Positions 15,728-25,563 are shown, numbered from the stretch's first letter. The stretch is DNA of 53,323 nt from Bacillota bacterium (GCA_023228885.1 JALOAJ010000016.1:1-53323); one strand, 5' to 3'. Numbers and translations are program-made. Notes: generated by a model not told the origin, from the letters alone.

Positions 15728-17074
15728 TTATCTGTCATCCATTTTTATATACTGCTTTCTTTCGGCAACCGCTTTATATGCCGGGCGAATTATTTTTCCT
15801 GCGCTGACAAGCTCCTCGATTCTGTGGGCGCACCATCCGGCAATTCTTGCCACAGCAAACAATGGAGTGTAAATTTCTTCCGGTAAATTAAGCATTTTAT
15901 AAACAAACCCCGAATAAAAGTCCACATTGGCGCTGACGCCTTTGTACATTTTGCGCGACTTACTTATTGCAGCCGGGGCCAGCTTTTCGATTTTCAAATA
16001 AAGGTCAAATTCATCCTGACAGTTTTTTTCAACAGCTAATTTTTTAACATAATCCTTAAATATAACCGCCCTCGGGTCGGAAAGCGAGTAAACCGCATGC
16101 CCAACCCCGTAAATAAGCCCTGTTTTATCAAAGGCTTTTTTATTTAAAATGTTTTCAAGGTATGAGTATATTTCTTCTTCGTCTTGCCAATCGGATATAT
16201 TGTCTTTAATATCATCAAACATCCGCGCCACCTTTATATTGGCGCCGCCATGCTTTGGCCCTTTTAGCGAGCAAAGGGATGCAACAATGGAGGAGTAAGT
16301 GTCGGTGCCCGACGAGGTGACAACATGAGTTGTAAATGTAGAGTTGTTTCCGCCGCCATGGTCAGCATGTAAAACAAGCGCCAAATCAAGAATTTGCGCC
16401 TCTGTTTGGGTGAATTGACTGTCCGGACGCAGCATGTGCAAAATATTTTCGGCAATTGAAAGCTCCGGCTTGGGCGAATGAATAAAAAGGCTTTTATTTT
16501 TATGATAATGCAAAAATGCCTGATACCCATACACCGACAACAATGGAAAACGAGAAATAAGCTCAAGTGATTGGCGAACAACATTTTCGATTGAAACATC
16601 ATTTGCCCTGTTATCGTATGAATATAATGTAAGAACGCTTTTGGCAAGAGCGTTCATCAAGTCACTGCTTGGAGCATTTAGTATAGTGTCGCGTATAAAT
16701 CCATTGGGAAGGGTGGAATTTTCCGCAATTACTTTCCTAAACTCACGGTACTCGCTTTTGGTAGGCAATTGACCCATAATCAATAAATAGCAGACCTCTT
16801 CAAAGCCGAACCTGTTTTCGCCAACAAAACCATTTACTATTTCGTTGATGTTCAGACCTCGATAAAAGAGTTCTCCATCACATGGAACCAGCTCGTTGTC
16901 GGAAATGGTATACGCGAAAACCTCCGAAATGTTGGTAAGCCCCGCCAGCACCCCTTTGCCGGTAATGTCCCTAAGCCCTCTTTTAACCTCATATTTATTA
17001 TAAAGCTCAAAATCAATGCTACTGTTTTTAATTGCTCTATCGGCATAAGTTTTAATTGTGCTTTCTGCCATCAT
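15728..17074 (-). CDS. gltA: Citrate synthase
   Basis: 448 residues. It condenses acetyl-CoA with oxaloacetate to citrate, here probably feeding glutamate synthesis in an anaerobe. The catalytic triad can be placed: His275 in GPKHGGAN, His326 in GVGHAVY and Asp385 in SANVDFYSG. The LHADHGGGNNSTF box around residues 235-247 binds oxaloacetate, and an Arg-rich end (FAVARIAGWCAHRIEE) completes the site. The length and the N-terminal extension of about 60 residues fit the bacterial type found in Clostridia. It sits between a small secreted protein and ispD; no aconitase or isocitrate dehydrogenase is nearby. Confidence 0.95.
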   Translation of the reverse strand: MMAESTIKTYADRAIKNSSIDFELYNKYEVKRGLRDITGKGVLAGLTNISEVFAYTISDNELVPCDGELFYRGLNINEIVNGFVGENRFGFEEVCYLLIMGQLPTKSEYREFRKVIAENSTLPNGFIRDTILNAPSSDLMNALAKSVLTLYSYDNRANDVSIENVVRQSLELISRFPLLSVYGYQAFLHYHKNKSLFIHSPKPELSIAENILHMLRPDSQFTQTEAQILDLALVLHADHGGGNNSTFTTHVVTSSGTDTYSSIVASLCSLKGPKHGGANIKVARMFDDIKDNISDWQDEEEIYSYLENILNKKAFDKTGLIYGVGHAVYSLSDPRAVIFKDYVKKLAVEKNCQDEFDLYLKIEKLAPAAISKSRKMYKGVSANVDFYSGFVYKMLNLPEEIYTPLFAVARIAGWCAHRIEELVSAGKIIRPAYKAVAERKQYIKMDDR

Positions 17075-17105
17075 ATCCCCCCTAATGTTTTTAATTTACA
17101 GGCAT

Positions 17106-17549
17106 TTATTTAAAGTTCCCGCCTCTGCCGAACCTGCCTGCCGCAGGGCGTGAATTTTTAAAACTCCTTTTTCCCGGCTGTTCTTGATTTTTAAATCGAG
17201 CGTCAAACATGTTCTGTCTTTTTTCCTTCATTTTGGACAAACTTTCTTCGTTAAATCGCCTTGCAGCGCCCTTCTTAAATGTTTCCGCCTGTTTGCAGCG
17301 CTCAATGAAAGCATCCGCATCTTCTTTTGTTATCTCGCCCGATAAAACCTTATTGTCAAGAATTTCACTCATTTTTGCAACATGTGCAGCCCTCATCTCA
17401 GCGATTTCATCGTCAGAAAATTGGATTTTCGGCTGCAAACCGAACCGCTGTACAAAAGGAGCGTCATCCTCTGCAAAAACAATAAAGGACGCCAAGGCAA
17501 GCACCCCGATAAGTATATAAACCGCGCATTTTAAAAACTTCTTGCTCAT
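17106..17549 (-). CDS. Small secreted protein, DUF2680-like
   Basis: 147 residues starting with a signal peptide (MSKKFLKCAVYILIGVLALA, cleavage probably after FAEDD or before it). Then comes a helical region with a MRAAHVAKMSEILDNKVLSG-type stretch, TKEDADAFIERCKQ resembling the DUF2680 repeats of clostridial exported proteins. The C-terminus is rich in Arg, Gly and Phe (AGRFGRGGNFK) and probably disordered. AGGAGG precedes the ATG. The role is unknown; it is flanked by folC and citrate synthase in the same direction. Confidence 0.7.
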   Translation of the reverse strand: MSKKFLKCAVYILIGVLALASFIVFAEDDAPFVQRFGLQPKIQFSDDEIAEMRAAHVAKMSEILDNKVLSGEITKEDADAFIERCKQAETFKKGAARRFNEESLSKMKEKRQNMFDARFKNQEQPGKRSFKNSRPAAGRFGRGGNFK

Positions 17550-17611
17550 CCATAATCCTCCTTTTTCTTTTTATTCTATCATATTTTGGTTTGAATAATA
17601 TTAACAAAAAA

Positions 17612-18844
17612 TTAATAGTTTAACCCGCCTATTAAATAAAGCGAACCGCAGATACAAATAACATCATCTTTTTTTGCAAGGCTGTTTGCCAAATCAACTG
17701 CTTTTTGCCTGTTTTTTTCTACCACCACATTTTGCGTTTGCTTTTGCGCAATTTCCAAAAGCTCCTGCGCCGGCAGTGCACGGGGGTTTTCAGGCTCTGT
17801 TGCAATAAATGTATGCGCAACCTTTGATATAACGGCAACGCATTTTTCATATTCTTTATCCTTTAACATTCCCATTACTATTATTATTCTTTTGTTGGGG
17901 AAATATGTTGTCAGCGCGGCTTGCAACGAAATAACCCCCGAATAATTATGTGCACCGTCGATTATAACCGTTGGGTTGTTTTTTACAATTTCAAACCTGC
18001 CGCCGAAATTTGTATTTCTAAGCCCTTCTTCAATTTTTTCCGTTACGCCGATAAGACCGACCGCCTCTATGGCGGTAACCGCATTGTATATTTGATGTTT
18101 ACCCAGCATTGATATTTTGTATTGCTTATTTTTGTACATAAAAACATTTTTATCTATGCCCGTGTGCAAAATTTTTATAGCGCTTTTGTCCGCCACCGTA
18201 ACGGGAACATTATTATTTTTTGCAACATTTTTAATTACCGCAATTGCTTGCGGGGGGTTATCAGGGTAAACAGCCGCCTTGGTTCCCGCTTTTATTATGC
18301 CGCTCTTTTCAAATGCTATCTTTTCTATCGTGTCGCCTAACAATTCGGTATGGTCAATGCTAAGGCTTGTTATAACGCAAGCCTCCGGCGCAGGTATAAC
18401 ATTGGTTGCGTCAAACCTTCCGCCAAGACCCACCTCAAGCACAACATAATCGCACTTTTGATGTAAAAAGTGCAAAAACCCGATAGCGGTTACAACTTCA
18501 AATTCGGTGGGGCGCAAGGTTTCGTCTATAACATTCATCACTTTTTCGGTATGTTTTGCCAAGTCATCTTTAGAAATTTGGTTGCCGTTAACTTGTATCC
18601 TTTCGGTGAAAGAATGTATATAGGGTGAAATGTACATTCCGGTGCGAAACCCGTTTGCCATCAGAATATTTGCAATAAAAGCAGAGGTCGAGCCTTTGCC
18701 GTTTGTGCCGGCAACATGAATAAACTTAAGTTTTTTATGCGGGTCGCCCAACCGGCGCAAAAGTTCCGCCGTTGCTTCAAGACCAAGCTTTGTTCCAAAT
18801 CGCAGCCTGTTTTGTATAAAATTTATTGCCTCATCATATTTCAT
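17612..18844 (-). CDS. folC: Folylpolyglutamate synthase / dihydrofolate synthase
   Basis: 410 residues. It adds glutamate to dihydropteroate and to tetrahydrofolates. The Mur-ligase ATP loop HVAGTNGKGSTSAFI lies around residues 43-57, SIDHTELLGDTIEKIAFEKSGIIK follows near 160-185, and IIDGAHNYSG marks the C-terminal ligase domain. Its ATG overlaps the stop of valS by four bases, so translation of the two is coupled; valS-folC is a common clostridial order. The length is normal. Confidence 0.95.
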   Translation of the reverse strand: MKYDEAINFIQNRLRFGTKLGLEATAELLRRLGDPHKKLKFIHVAGTNGKGSTSAFIANILMANGFRTGMYISPYIHSFTERIQVNGNQISKDDLAKHTEKVMNVIDETLRPTEFEVVTAIGFLHFLHQKCDYVVLEVGLGGRFDATNVIPAPEACVITSLSIDHTELLGDTIEKIAFEKSGIIKAGTKAAVYPDNPPQAIAVIKNVAKNNNVPVTVADKSAIKILHTGIDKNVFMYKNKQYKISMLGKHQIYNAVTAIEAVGLIGVTEKIEEGLRNTNFGGRFEIVKNNPTVIIDGAHNYSGVISLQAALTTYFPNKRIIIVMGMLKDKEYEKCVAVISKVAHTFIATEPENPRALPAQELLEIAQKQTQNVVVEKNRQKAVDLANSLAKKDDVICICGSLYLIGGLNY

Positions 18845-21450
18845 TTTAAATTTTCCAAACCGGCAATTACTTTATCGAGCATATCACGATATTTTTCGCC
18901 TTTTTTCCTTTCTTCTGCAATTACTTCGGCAGGCGCTTTGTTCATAAAACCGGCATTGGACAGCTTGCCTTGCACACGATTTATTTCGCCCATCAACCTT
19001 TTTTCCTCCGCTTTTAGACGGACAATTTCTTTCTCTTTATCAATCAAATCAGCCTGCGGCATATACATCTGCGCACTTGGGGCTATTACCGAAACGCTAT
19101 TTTCCGGTATAAGCGAAGGGTCGTCTGTTATCGAAACATCGCTGGCGCCGGCTAATTTTTGAAAAATCGCGCCGCCGTTTAAAAAGGCGTCTTTTTCTTT
19201 TGTAACTATAACCAATCTTGTTTTTTTAGACGGCGGCACATTCATTTGCGCACGCACATTCCTTATTGCTTTTACAGCACCTTTAATCAGCTCAAACTGC
19301 TCCGCCTCGGTTTTATGCAATGTGTGTTCGTCGTAGCTAAACCATTGGCGCACCATTATACTGCCTTTGCTTTGCGGCAAGTATGAATAGATTTCTTCCG
19401 TTATAAAGGGCATAAAGGGATGCAGCAAAGAAAGTATGTTTGATAAGGTATATACCAAAACATTCTGCGGGTTTTTTTCGCCGCCCAACCGCGGTTTTAC
19501 AATTTCTATATACCAATCGCAAAACTCATCCCATATAAATTCATAAAGCTTTTCCGCCGCAATGCCAAGCTCGAACCGTTCAAGGTTTTCCGTCACTTCA
19601 CGAGCGACATCGTTGAGCCTGCTTATAATCCATTTATCTTCAAGTTCAAGCTTTTGCGGCACGGCGCAAAGCGCATTTTCGTCAATATTCATAAGCACAA
19701 ACCGTGAGGCATTCCAAATCTTATTTGCAAAATTTCTGCTTGCCTCAACACGCTCGGTGTAAAAACGCATATCATTGCCGGGTGAATTGCCCGTTGCCAG
19801 CGTGAAGCGCAGCGCATCCGCACCATATTTATCAATCACCTCAAGCGGGTCTATGCCATTGCCCAGCGACTTGCTCATTTTTCTGCCCTTATCATCGCGC
19901 ACAATACCATGTATAAACACCGTGTCAAAGGGTATCTTTTGCGTGTGGCTGATTGCGGAAAAAATCATTCTTGCAACCCAGAAAAATATTATATCATACC
20001 CCGTAACAAGCACGCTTGTTGGATAGAAGTATGCCAAATCATCCGTTTGCTCGGGCCAACCGAGGGTGGCAAAAGGCCATAATGCGGACGAAAACCAAGT
20101 GTCTAAAACATCCTCGTCTTGAACTACCTTACCGCCGCATTTTGGGCAGGAATGTATGTCCGTTTTACTGACGGTAATTTCACCGCAATCGCCGCAATAA
20201 AAGGCGGGAATTCTATGCCCCCACCAAAGCTGGCGCGAAATGCACCAATCATGCACATTTTCCATCCAGTTGATATATATTTTGGAAAACCGCTCCGGAA
20301 CGAAATTAATAGAGCCATTTTTTACAACCTCAAGGGCAGGCTCGGCAAGCGGTTTCATTTTTACAAACCATTGCTTTGAAATAATCGGCTCTACGGTTGA
20401 TGAGCATCGGTAACATTGCCCTACATTATGAGAAAGCTCGTCCGTTTTGGCAAGCAGTTTTAAATCATCCAAATCCTTTATTATTGCAGCCCTTGCTTTA
20501 AACCTATCCAAACCGTTATATTTTCCGCCGCGCTCGTTAACTGTTGCATCATCGTTGAAAACCTTAATCTGTTCTAAATTATGACGCATCCCCACTTCAA
20601 AATCGTTTGGGTCGTGAGCGGGGGTTATTTTGACCGCACCTGTTCCAAACGCCATGTCAACATATTCGTCGGCAACGACAGGAATCTCCCTGTTTAACAA
20701 AGGCAGTATAAGCTTTTTACCGACAAGGTGCGCATAACGCTTATCATCGGGGTGAACGGCAACGGCGCTGTCACCCAAAAGCGTTTCCGGACGGGTTGTG
20801 GCGATTATAACAAATTCATCGCTGTTTTTGACGGGATATTTTATGTGCCAAAAATGCCCCGCCTGTTCGGTATATTCAACCTCTGCATCGGAAAGCGCGG
20901 TAGCACAGCTTGGACACCAGTTTATTATTCTGTTGCCCTGATAAATCAAGCCTTGTTCGTATAAATTCACAAACACTTCACGAACCGCTTTTGAGTAGCC
21001 GTCATCCATAGTGAACCGCTCTCGCTCCCAATCACAAGAAGAACCAAGCTTTTTGAGCTGGTTTATAATAGTGCCGCCGTACTTTTCTTTCCAACTCCAA
21101 ACACGCTCTAAAAAAGCTTCCCGACCTAAATCATGCCGTGATATCCCTTCGTCATTGCGCAGCATTTCTTCAACTTTAATTTGGGTTGCAATGCCCGCAT
21201 GGTCCGTACCCGGGAGCCATAGCGCCTCAAAGCCTTTCATGCGATAAAACCGGATAATTATATCCTGAAGCGTTTCGTCGAGCGCATGACCCATATGAAG
21301 CTGCCCTGTCACATTAGGCGGAGGTATCGCAATGGTAAACGGCTTTTTTTTACTTTTTGCGTTGGCATGGAAATATCCGCCATCAATCCAGCTTTGGTAA
21401 ATCCTATCTTCAACCGCTTTCGGGTTATACTTTGTTTCCAAGTTTTTCAC
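18841..21450 (-). CDS. valS: Valyl-tRNA synthetase
   Basis: 869 residues, cytosolic class I synthetase. The HIGH motif is HMGH at 52-55 in PPPNVTGQLHMGH, the editing domain includes TTRPETLLGD near 218-227, and the KMSKS loop is at 524-528. The C-terminal 65 residues form the coiled coil typical of ValRS (KEKEIVRLKAEEKRLMGEI). A consensus promoter lies about 110 bp upstream, and the leader has two hairpins but no T-box signature. It heads the valS-folC-...-BI-1 series. Confidence 0.97.
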   Translation of the reverse strand: MKNLETKYNPKAVEDRIYQSWIDGGYFHANAKSKKKPFTIAIPPPNVTGQLHMGHALDETLQDIIIRFYRMKGFEALWLPGTDHAGIATQIKVEEMLRNDEGISRHDLGREAFLERVWSWKEKYGGTIINQLKKLGSSCDWERERFTMDDGYSKAVREVFVNLYEQGLIYQGNRIINWCPSCATALSDAEVEYTEQAGHFWHIKYPVKNSDEFVIIATTRPETLLGDSAVAVHPDDKRYAHLVGKKLILPLLNREIPVVADEYVDMAFGTGAVKITPAHDPNDFEVGMRHNLEQIKVFNDDATVNERGGKYNGLDRFKARAAIIKDLDDLKLLAKTDELSHNVGQCYRCSSTVEPIISKQWFVKMKPLAEPALEVVKNGSINFVPERFSKIYINWMENVHDWCISRQLWWGHRIPAFYCGDCGEITVSKTDIHSCPKCGGKVVQDEDVLDTWFSSALWPFATLGWPEQTDDLAYFYPTSVLVTGYDIIFFWVARMIFSAISHTQKIPFDTVFIHGIVRDDKGRKMSKSLGNGIDPLEVIDKYGADALRFTLATGNSPGNDMRFYTERVEASRNFANKIWNASRFVLMNIDENALCAVPQKLELEDKWIISRLNDVAREVTENLERFELGIAAEKLYEFIWDEFCDWYIEIVKPRLGGEKNPQNVLVYTLSNILSLLHPFMPFITEEIYSYLPQSKGSIMVRQWFSYDEHTLHKTEAEQFELIKGAVKAIRNVRAQMNVPPSKKTRLVIVTKEKDAFLNGGAIFQKLAGASDVSITDDPSLIPENSVSVIAPSAQMYMPQADLIDKEKEIVRLKAEEKRLMGEINRVQGKLSNAGFMNKAPAEVIAEERKKGEKYRDMLDKVIAGLENLK

Positions 21451-21490
21451 CTTATCAACTCCTGATTATGCCTTTTAATGTTAGTATAAA

Positions 21491-21537
21491 CGCTGATTAA
21501 ATAATCAATCAGCGCTTATGCATTAATATTGATGCAT
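21491..21537 (-). repeat. Two inverted repeats in the valS leader
   Basis: CGCTGATT (21491-21498) pairs with AATCAGCG (21507-21514), and an almost palindromic ATGCAT-TAATATTG-ATGCAT spans 21518-21537. Both would be in the valS mRNA leader. There is no T-box AGGGTGG element and no T-run, so attenuation by the standard clostridial T-box is not supported. Confidence 0.5.
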
Positions 21538-21562
21538 GAAGGTATATTAAAGCAATATCCAC

Positions 21563-21591
21563 ATTATATAAAAATGGCGTAAAAATGTCAA
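21563..21591 (-). promoter_or_regulatory. Consensus promoter of the valS series
   Basis: On the minus strand TTGACA (21591-21586) and TATAAT (21568-21563) are spaced exactly 17 bp. It lies about 110 bp before the valS start. Confidence 0.88.
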
Positions 21592-21637
21592 TACCGCCAT
21601 TCGTCAAATATTATTATATGTTTTAGCAAAAATTATC

Positions 21638-21709
21638 TTGACAAATGATATTATCGTGATTATAATATATATAGTGCTTTTTTAAAACCAAACACACTAT
21701 ATATAGTAC
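21638..21709 (+). promoter_or_regulatory. nrdD promoter with two NrdR-like boxes
   Basis: TTGACA (21638-21643) and TATAAT (21661-21666) are spaced 17 bp. Two 16-bp boxes resembling the NrdR consensus (ACACTATATATAGTGT-like) follow. One at 21662-21677 overlaps the -10 box and matches in its right half; one at 21694-21709, ACACTATATATAGTAC, matches closely. They are 32 bp apart, three helical turns, the usual tandem spacing for NrdR. Repression of nrdDG by NrdR with ATP/dATP is inferred from this. Confidence 0.78.
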
Positions 21710-21738
21710 ACAACTACAAAGAGGGGGAGTTTTTGCAA

Positions 21739-23844
21739 ATGATTAAAACAATAATTAAAAGGGATAGGTCGCAGGTGCCGTTCAAAAAGGAGAAAATTGT
21801 TCTTGCAATTTTTAAGGCGGCAACGGCGGTCAGCGGGAATGACTTTACAACAGCGGAAAATTTGGCGGAGCAGGTTGTGGAGACCGCAAACCGTTTGTAC
21901 CCTGACGGTATTGTGGAAGTTGAAGCGATACAAGATATTGTAGAAAAGGTATTAATTAAAAATGGTCATGCAAAAACTGCAAAAGCATTTATACTATATC
22001 GGGAAAAAAGGCGTTCTGCACGGGAATCGAATGCTCTTATAGGGGCAACAATCAATATGTTTACCGAATACCTAAATGATAGGGATTGGAAGATAAACGA
22101 AAATGCAAACACCCAAAAGTCTATAAACGGGCTTAATAACTATGTTCGAGAAATTTTTACAAAAAATTATTGGCTGCATGAAATATACCCCGAAGAAATA
22201 AGGAGCGCCCATCTGTCGGGCGATATTCACATTCATGACTTAGGGTTTTTCGGTCCGTATTGTGCGGGTTGGGACCTTAGGCAGATACTGGCAAACGGAT
22301 TCGGCGGCGTTTCCGGAAAGGTTGAATCCAAACCCCCTCGTCATTTGAGGTCGTTTTTGGGGCAAATAGTAAACTCAACCTTTACAACGCAAGGTGAAAG
22401 CGCGGGCGCTCAAGCGTGGTCGTCTTTTGACACTTATTGCGCACCGTTCGTGCGTTATGATAATTTAGATTATAAAACTGTAAAGCAGGCGTTGCAGGAG
22501 TTTATTTTCAACTTAAACGTTCCTACCCGGGTTGGCTTTCAATGCCCCTTTTCCAACTTAACATTTGACATTGTGGTTCCCTCAACGCTAAAAAATGAAA
22601 ATGTAGTTTTCGGCGGGGAGATAATGCCGGAGGTTTACGGGGATTTTCAAAAGGAAATGGATTTAATAAACACTGCTTTTTGTGATGTCATGATGGAAGG
22701 CGATTCCAAAGGTCGAGTGTTCACTTTTCCCATTCCCACTATAAATGTTACTAAGGACTTTAATTGGGAAAGCCCCGTTGTTGAAAAGTTTATGGAAATA
22801 ACCTGCAAGTACGGTGTTCCATACTTTTCAAACTATATAAATTCCGACCTGTCGCCGGAGGATGCCCTGTCGATGTGTTGCAGGCTTCGCCTTGACACAT
22901 CAGAGCTTAGGAAAAGGGGAGGCGGGTTGTTTGGCTCTAACCCATTAACCGGGTCTATTGGGGTTGTAACAATAAATTTGCCGCGCCTTGCTCACATTTC
23001 AAAAAGCGAATCTGAATTTAAAACACGGCTTTGGCAGCAAATGAATATAGCAAAAAACAGCCTTGAAATTAAAAGAAAAATTATTGAAACCCAAACGGAA
23101 TTAGGGCTTTACCCTTACTCCGCCAACTTTTTACGAGATGTTAAGCAAAAAGCGGGCTATTACTGGTATAATCATTTTAACACGATAGGTCTTATCGGCA
23201 TGAACGAGGCGTGCCAGAACCTTTTGGGCGAAGGCTTTGATATTACAACAGATGAAGGGCAGGCCTTTGCAACGCGAACGCTTGAGTATATGAGGGATGT
23301 TATAAAAGATGTTCAAAACGAAACGGGTCATTATTACAACTTAGAGGCAACTCCGGCGGAGGGCACATGTTATTCACTTGCCAAGCTTGATAAGGCGAAA
23401 TACCCTGAAATTATAACGGCAGGCGGTAAAGAGCCGTATTATACCAACTCAACGCAACTTCCTGTCGGGTTTACCGAAGATATTTTTGAAACGCTTGATT
23501 TGCAAGACGAATTGCAGTCGCTTTACACAGGAGGAACGGTTTTGCATCTGTATTTAGGCGAAGAAATAAAGGATACCGATGCGGCAAAAAGGCTTATTAA
23601 AAAGGCGTTCGGCAAATATAAGCTGCCGTATATATCGCTGACGCCTACTTTTTCGGTGTGCCGAAACCATGGTTACATTTCGGGTGAACACTTTACCTGC
23701 CCTGATTGCGGAGAAAATGCCGAGGTGTGGAGCCGTGTGGTGGGTTATCTGCGGCCTGTTCAAAATTATAATAAGGGCAAAAAAGAGGAATACAGCGAAC
23801 GGAAAAAGTATTTGCTTAAAGAGGAACAAATTGTAGGCATCTAA
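21739..23844 (+). CDS. nrdD: Anaerobic ribonucleoside-triphosphate reductase, class III
   Basis: About 701 residues. The glycyl-radical enzyme reduces NTPs to dNTPs without oxygen. An N-terminal ATP-cone (about 1-90) senses ATP/dATP. The catalytic barrel has the DIHIHDLGFFGPYCAGWDL region near 160, and the C-terminal zinc site CPDCG is followed by the radical loop RVVGYL with Gly669. I chose the ATG at 21739, nine bases after GAGGGGGAG, over a TTG two codons earlier. Its activase nrdG follows 44 bp downstream. Two NrdR-like boxes suggest control by NrdR. Confidence 0.96.
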   Translation: MIKTIIKRDRSQVPFKKEKIVLAIFKAATAVSGNDFTTAENLAEQVVETANRLYPDGIVEVEAIQDIVEKVLIKNGHAKTAKAFILYREKRRSARESNALIGATINMFTEYLNDRDWKINENANTQKSINGLNNYVREIFTKNYWLHEIYPEEIRSAHLSGDIHIHDLGFFGPYCAGWDLRQILANGFGGVSGKVESKPPRHLRSFLGQIVNSTFTTQGESAGAQAWSSFDTYCAPFVRYDNLDYKTVKQALQEFIFNLNVPTRVGFQCPFSNLTFDIVVPSTLKNENVVFGGEIMPEVYGDFQKEMDLINTAFCDVMMEGDSKGRVFTFPIPTINVTKDFNWESPVVEKFMEITCKYGVPYFSNYINSDLSPEDALSMCCRLRLDTSELRKRGGGLFGSNPLTGSIGVVTINLPRLAHISKSESEFKTRLWQQMNIAKNSLEIKRKIIETQTELGLYPYSANFLRDVKQKAGYYWYNHFNTIGLIGMNEACQNLLGEGFDITTDEGQAFATRTLEYMRDVIKDVQNETGHYYNLEATPAEGTCYSLAKLDKAKYPEIITAGGKEPYYTNSTQLPVGFTEDIFETLDLQDELQSLYTGGTVLHLYLGEEIKDTDAAKRLIKKAFGKYKLPYISLTPTFSVCRNHGYISGEHFTCPDCGENAEVWSRVVGYLRPVQNYNKGKKEEYSERKKYLLKEEQIVGI

Positions 23845-23888
23845 AGCGCATAATAAAACAAGTCTTTTGCGGAAAGGGTTGGTTCTGG

Positions 23889-24575
23889 GTGAAAATTGCG
23901 GGAATGATTAAAAGCTCTTTGATTGATTACCCGGGGTTGATATCTTGTGTTTTATTTGTGCCGGGCTGCAATTATAATTGTTTTTATTGTCACAATCGTT
24001 CGTTGATTGATGGCAGTTATGTTATTGTTGACCCGCGTATGGTAGATAGTTTTCTTGAAAAAAGGGTTGGCTTGATAGACGGCGTTGTTATAACGGGGGG
24101 TGAGCCTACCCTTCAAGCCGAACTATTGCCTTATTTAAAGAAAATAAAAAACTTAGGCTACAAAATAAAGCTTGATACAAACGGTTCGTCGCCGTTGGTG
24201 GTTGAACAGGCGTTAAACGAAAAACTGTGCGACTATTACGCGGTCGATTACAAAGCCCCCGCCTCAAGGTACAAGGAAATATGCGGCAACAACGCAAGTG
24301 CAAATGAGGTATTAAAAACAATAAACCTTTTGTTAAACGCAAATGCGCAGCTTGAGGTTAGAACCACGGTAATTCCTCAGCTTAAAAAGGATGATCTGAT
24401 GACTATGGCAAACGAATTGCCGATTCTTCCAAAGTTTGTTTTGAAGAAATATAAGAAACCGGAAAAATATCTTCCGGTTGACACTAAAAGGGTGGCAAAA
24501 AAGCCTTATACCGATAGTGAGATAGAGCAGCTTGCCAAACTTGTTTCAACCGTTCAGCCAAATACGGTTGCATAG
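23889..24575 (+). CDS. nrdG: Anaerobic ribonucleotide reductase activating protein (radical SAM)
   Basis: 228 residues, starting at GTG 23889. The radical-SAM cluster motif CxxxCxxC is Cys27-Cys31-Cys34 (CNYNCFYC), followed by GGEPTLQ near residue 70 that binds S-adenosylmethionine. It generates the glycyl radical on NrdD using a 4Fe-4S cluster. It is co-transcribed with nrdD, and a strong bidirectional hairpin ends the unit. It is longer than the roughly 155-aa E. coli NrdG and closer to the YjjW/NrdG-like forms common in Clostridia. Confidence 0.92.
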   Translation: MKIAGMIKSSLIDYPGLISCVLFVPGCNYNCFYCHNRSLIDGSYVIVDPRMVDSFLEKRVGLIDGVVITGGEPTLQAELLPYLKKIKNLGYKIKLDTNGSSPLVVEQALNEKLCDYYAVDYKAPASRYKEICGNNASANEVLKTINLLLNANAQLEVRTTVIPQLKKDDLMTMANELPILPKFVLKKYKKPEKYLPVDTKRVAKKPYTDSEIEQLAKLVSTVQPNTVA

Positions 24576-24597
24576 CGATTAACTGTTTACAATTAAA

Positions 24598-24642
24598 AAA
24601 ACCGGCTATACAAAAGCAATTGCCTTTGTATAACCGGTTTTT
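24598..24642. terminator. Bidirectional terminator between nrdG and tsf
   Basis: ACCGGCTATACAAAAG and its imperfect complement CCTTTGTATAACCGGT form a 16-bp stem with two mismatches. It is flanked by A-runs on the left and T-runs on the right, so it works for both converging units. Confidence 0.88.
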
Positions 24643-24654
24643 AAATTCGGTTTT

Positions 24655-25563
24655 TTATTTAATCATGCTTGCAACTTCATCTGCAAAATTTTCGTCACGC
24701 TTTTCAAGCCCTTCGCCTTTTTGGTAGCGCACAAAGTCAACAATTTTTATACCTGCGCCAAGCTGCTGTTCCTTTTCTTTGATAACCGCTTTGACGGATT
24801 TATCCGAATCCTTTATAAATTCCTGCTCGTACAGGCAAATTTCTTTGAAAAACTTAGATATTCTGCCCTCTACCATTTTGCCGACGATTTTTTCCGGCTT
24901 GCCCTCGTTTAATGCTTGGGCGGTTAGAATTTCTTTTTCTTTTTCAATGATATCGGAATCAACATTTTCAATATTCACAAATTGCGGTGATGCCGCCGCA
25001 ACCTGCATTGCCATGTCTTTTGCAAACTCCTTAAATTCAGGTGTATTGGCAATTTTATCATCAGTTTCAAATTGAATTAAAACGCCTATGCGCCCTTCGC
25101 CATGCACATAGCCCTCAACCACGCCTTGCTTTCTGGCAAAGCGACGGACATTCATGTTTTCACCGATTTTAGCAATTTTTTCGGTTATTAATTCCCTAAT
25201 TGTTACGGAATCGTCGCCAAGATATTTTTCTTCCAATAGCGCGTCAACGCTTGCGGAATTGTTAACGATAACCTGTTCGATAACATCATCGACAAGCTGT
25301 CGGAACTCGTCGTTTTTCGCTACAAAATCCGTTTCGGCATTTACCTCTGCTATAACGCCTACATTATCCTTTACCACAACATTTACAATGCCTTCGGATG
25401 CGATTCTGCCCGCCTTTTTAGCGGCGGTTGCAAGCCCTTTTTCCCGTAGCAACGCAACTGCCTTCTCGGTGTCGCCGCCCGCTTCGGTAAGCGCCTTTTT
25501 GCAATCCATCATTCCGCAGCCGGTCATTTCCCTTAATTTTTTTACATCCCCTGCTGTAATCAT
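24655..25563 (-). CDS. tsf: Translation elongation factor Ts
   Basis: 302 residues. It is the nucleotide-exchange factor for EF-Tu. The N-terminal UBA-like domain (VKKLREMTGCGMMDCKKAL) is the hallmark. It is followed by the core motif NAETDFVAKNDEF near residue 78, and a C-terminal part with VGKMVEGRISKFF typical of the long form. It lies 28 bp after rpsB and shares its promoter. It ends at the terminator it shares with nrdG; pyrH and frr, which often follow tsf in Firmicutes, are not here. Confidence 0.97.
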   Translation of the reverse strand: MITAGDVKKLREMTGCGMMDCKKALTEAGGDTEKAVALLREKGLATAAKKAGRIASEGIVNVVVKDNVGVIAEVNAETDFVAKNDEFRQLVDDVIEQVIVNNSASVDALLEEKYLGDDSVTIRELITEKIAKIGENMNVRRFARKQGVVEGYVHGEGRIGVLIQFETDDKIANTPEFKEFAKDMAMQVAAASPQFVNIENVDSDIIEKEKEILTAQALNEGKPEKIVGKMVEGRISKFFKEICLYEQEFIKDSDKSVKAVIKEKEQQLGAGIKIVDFVRYQKGEGLEKRDENFADEVASMIK

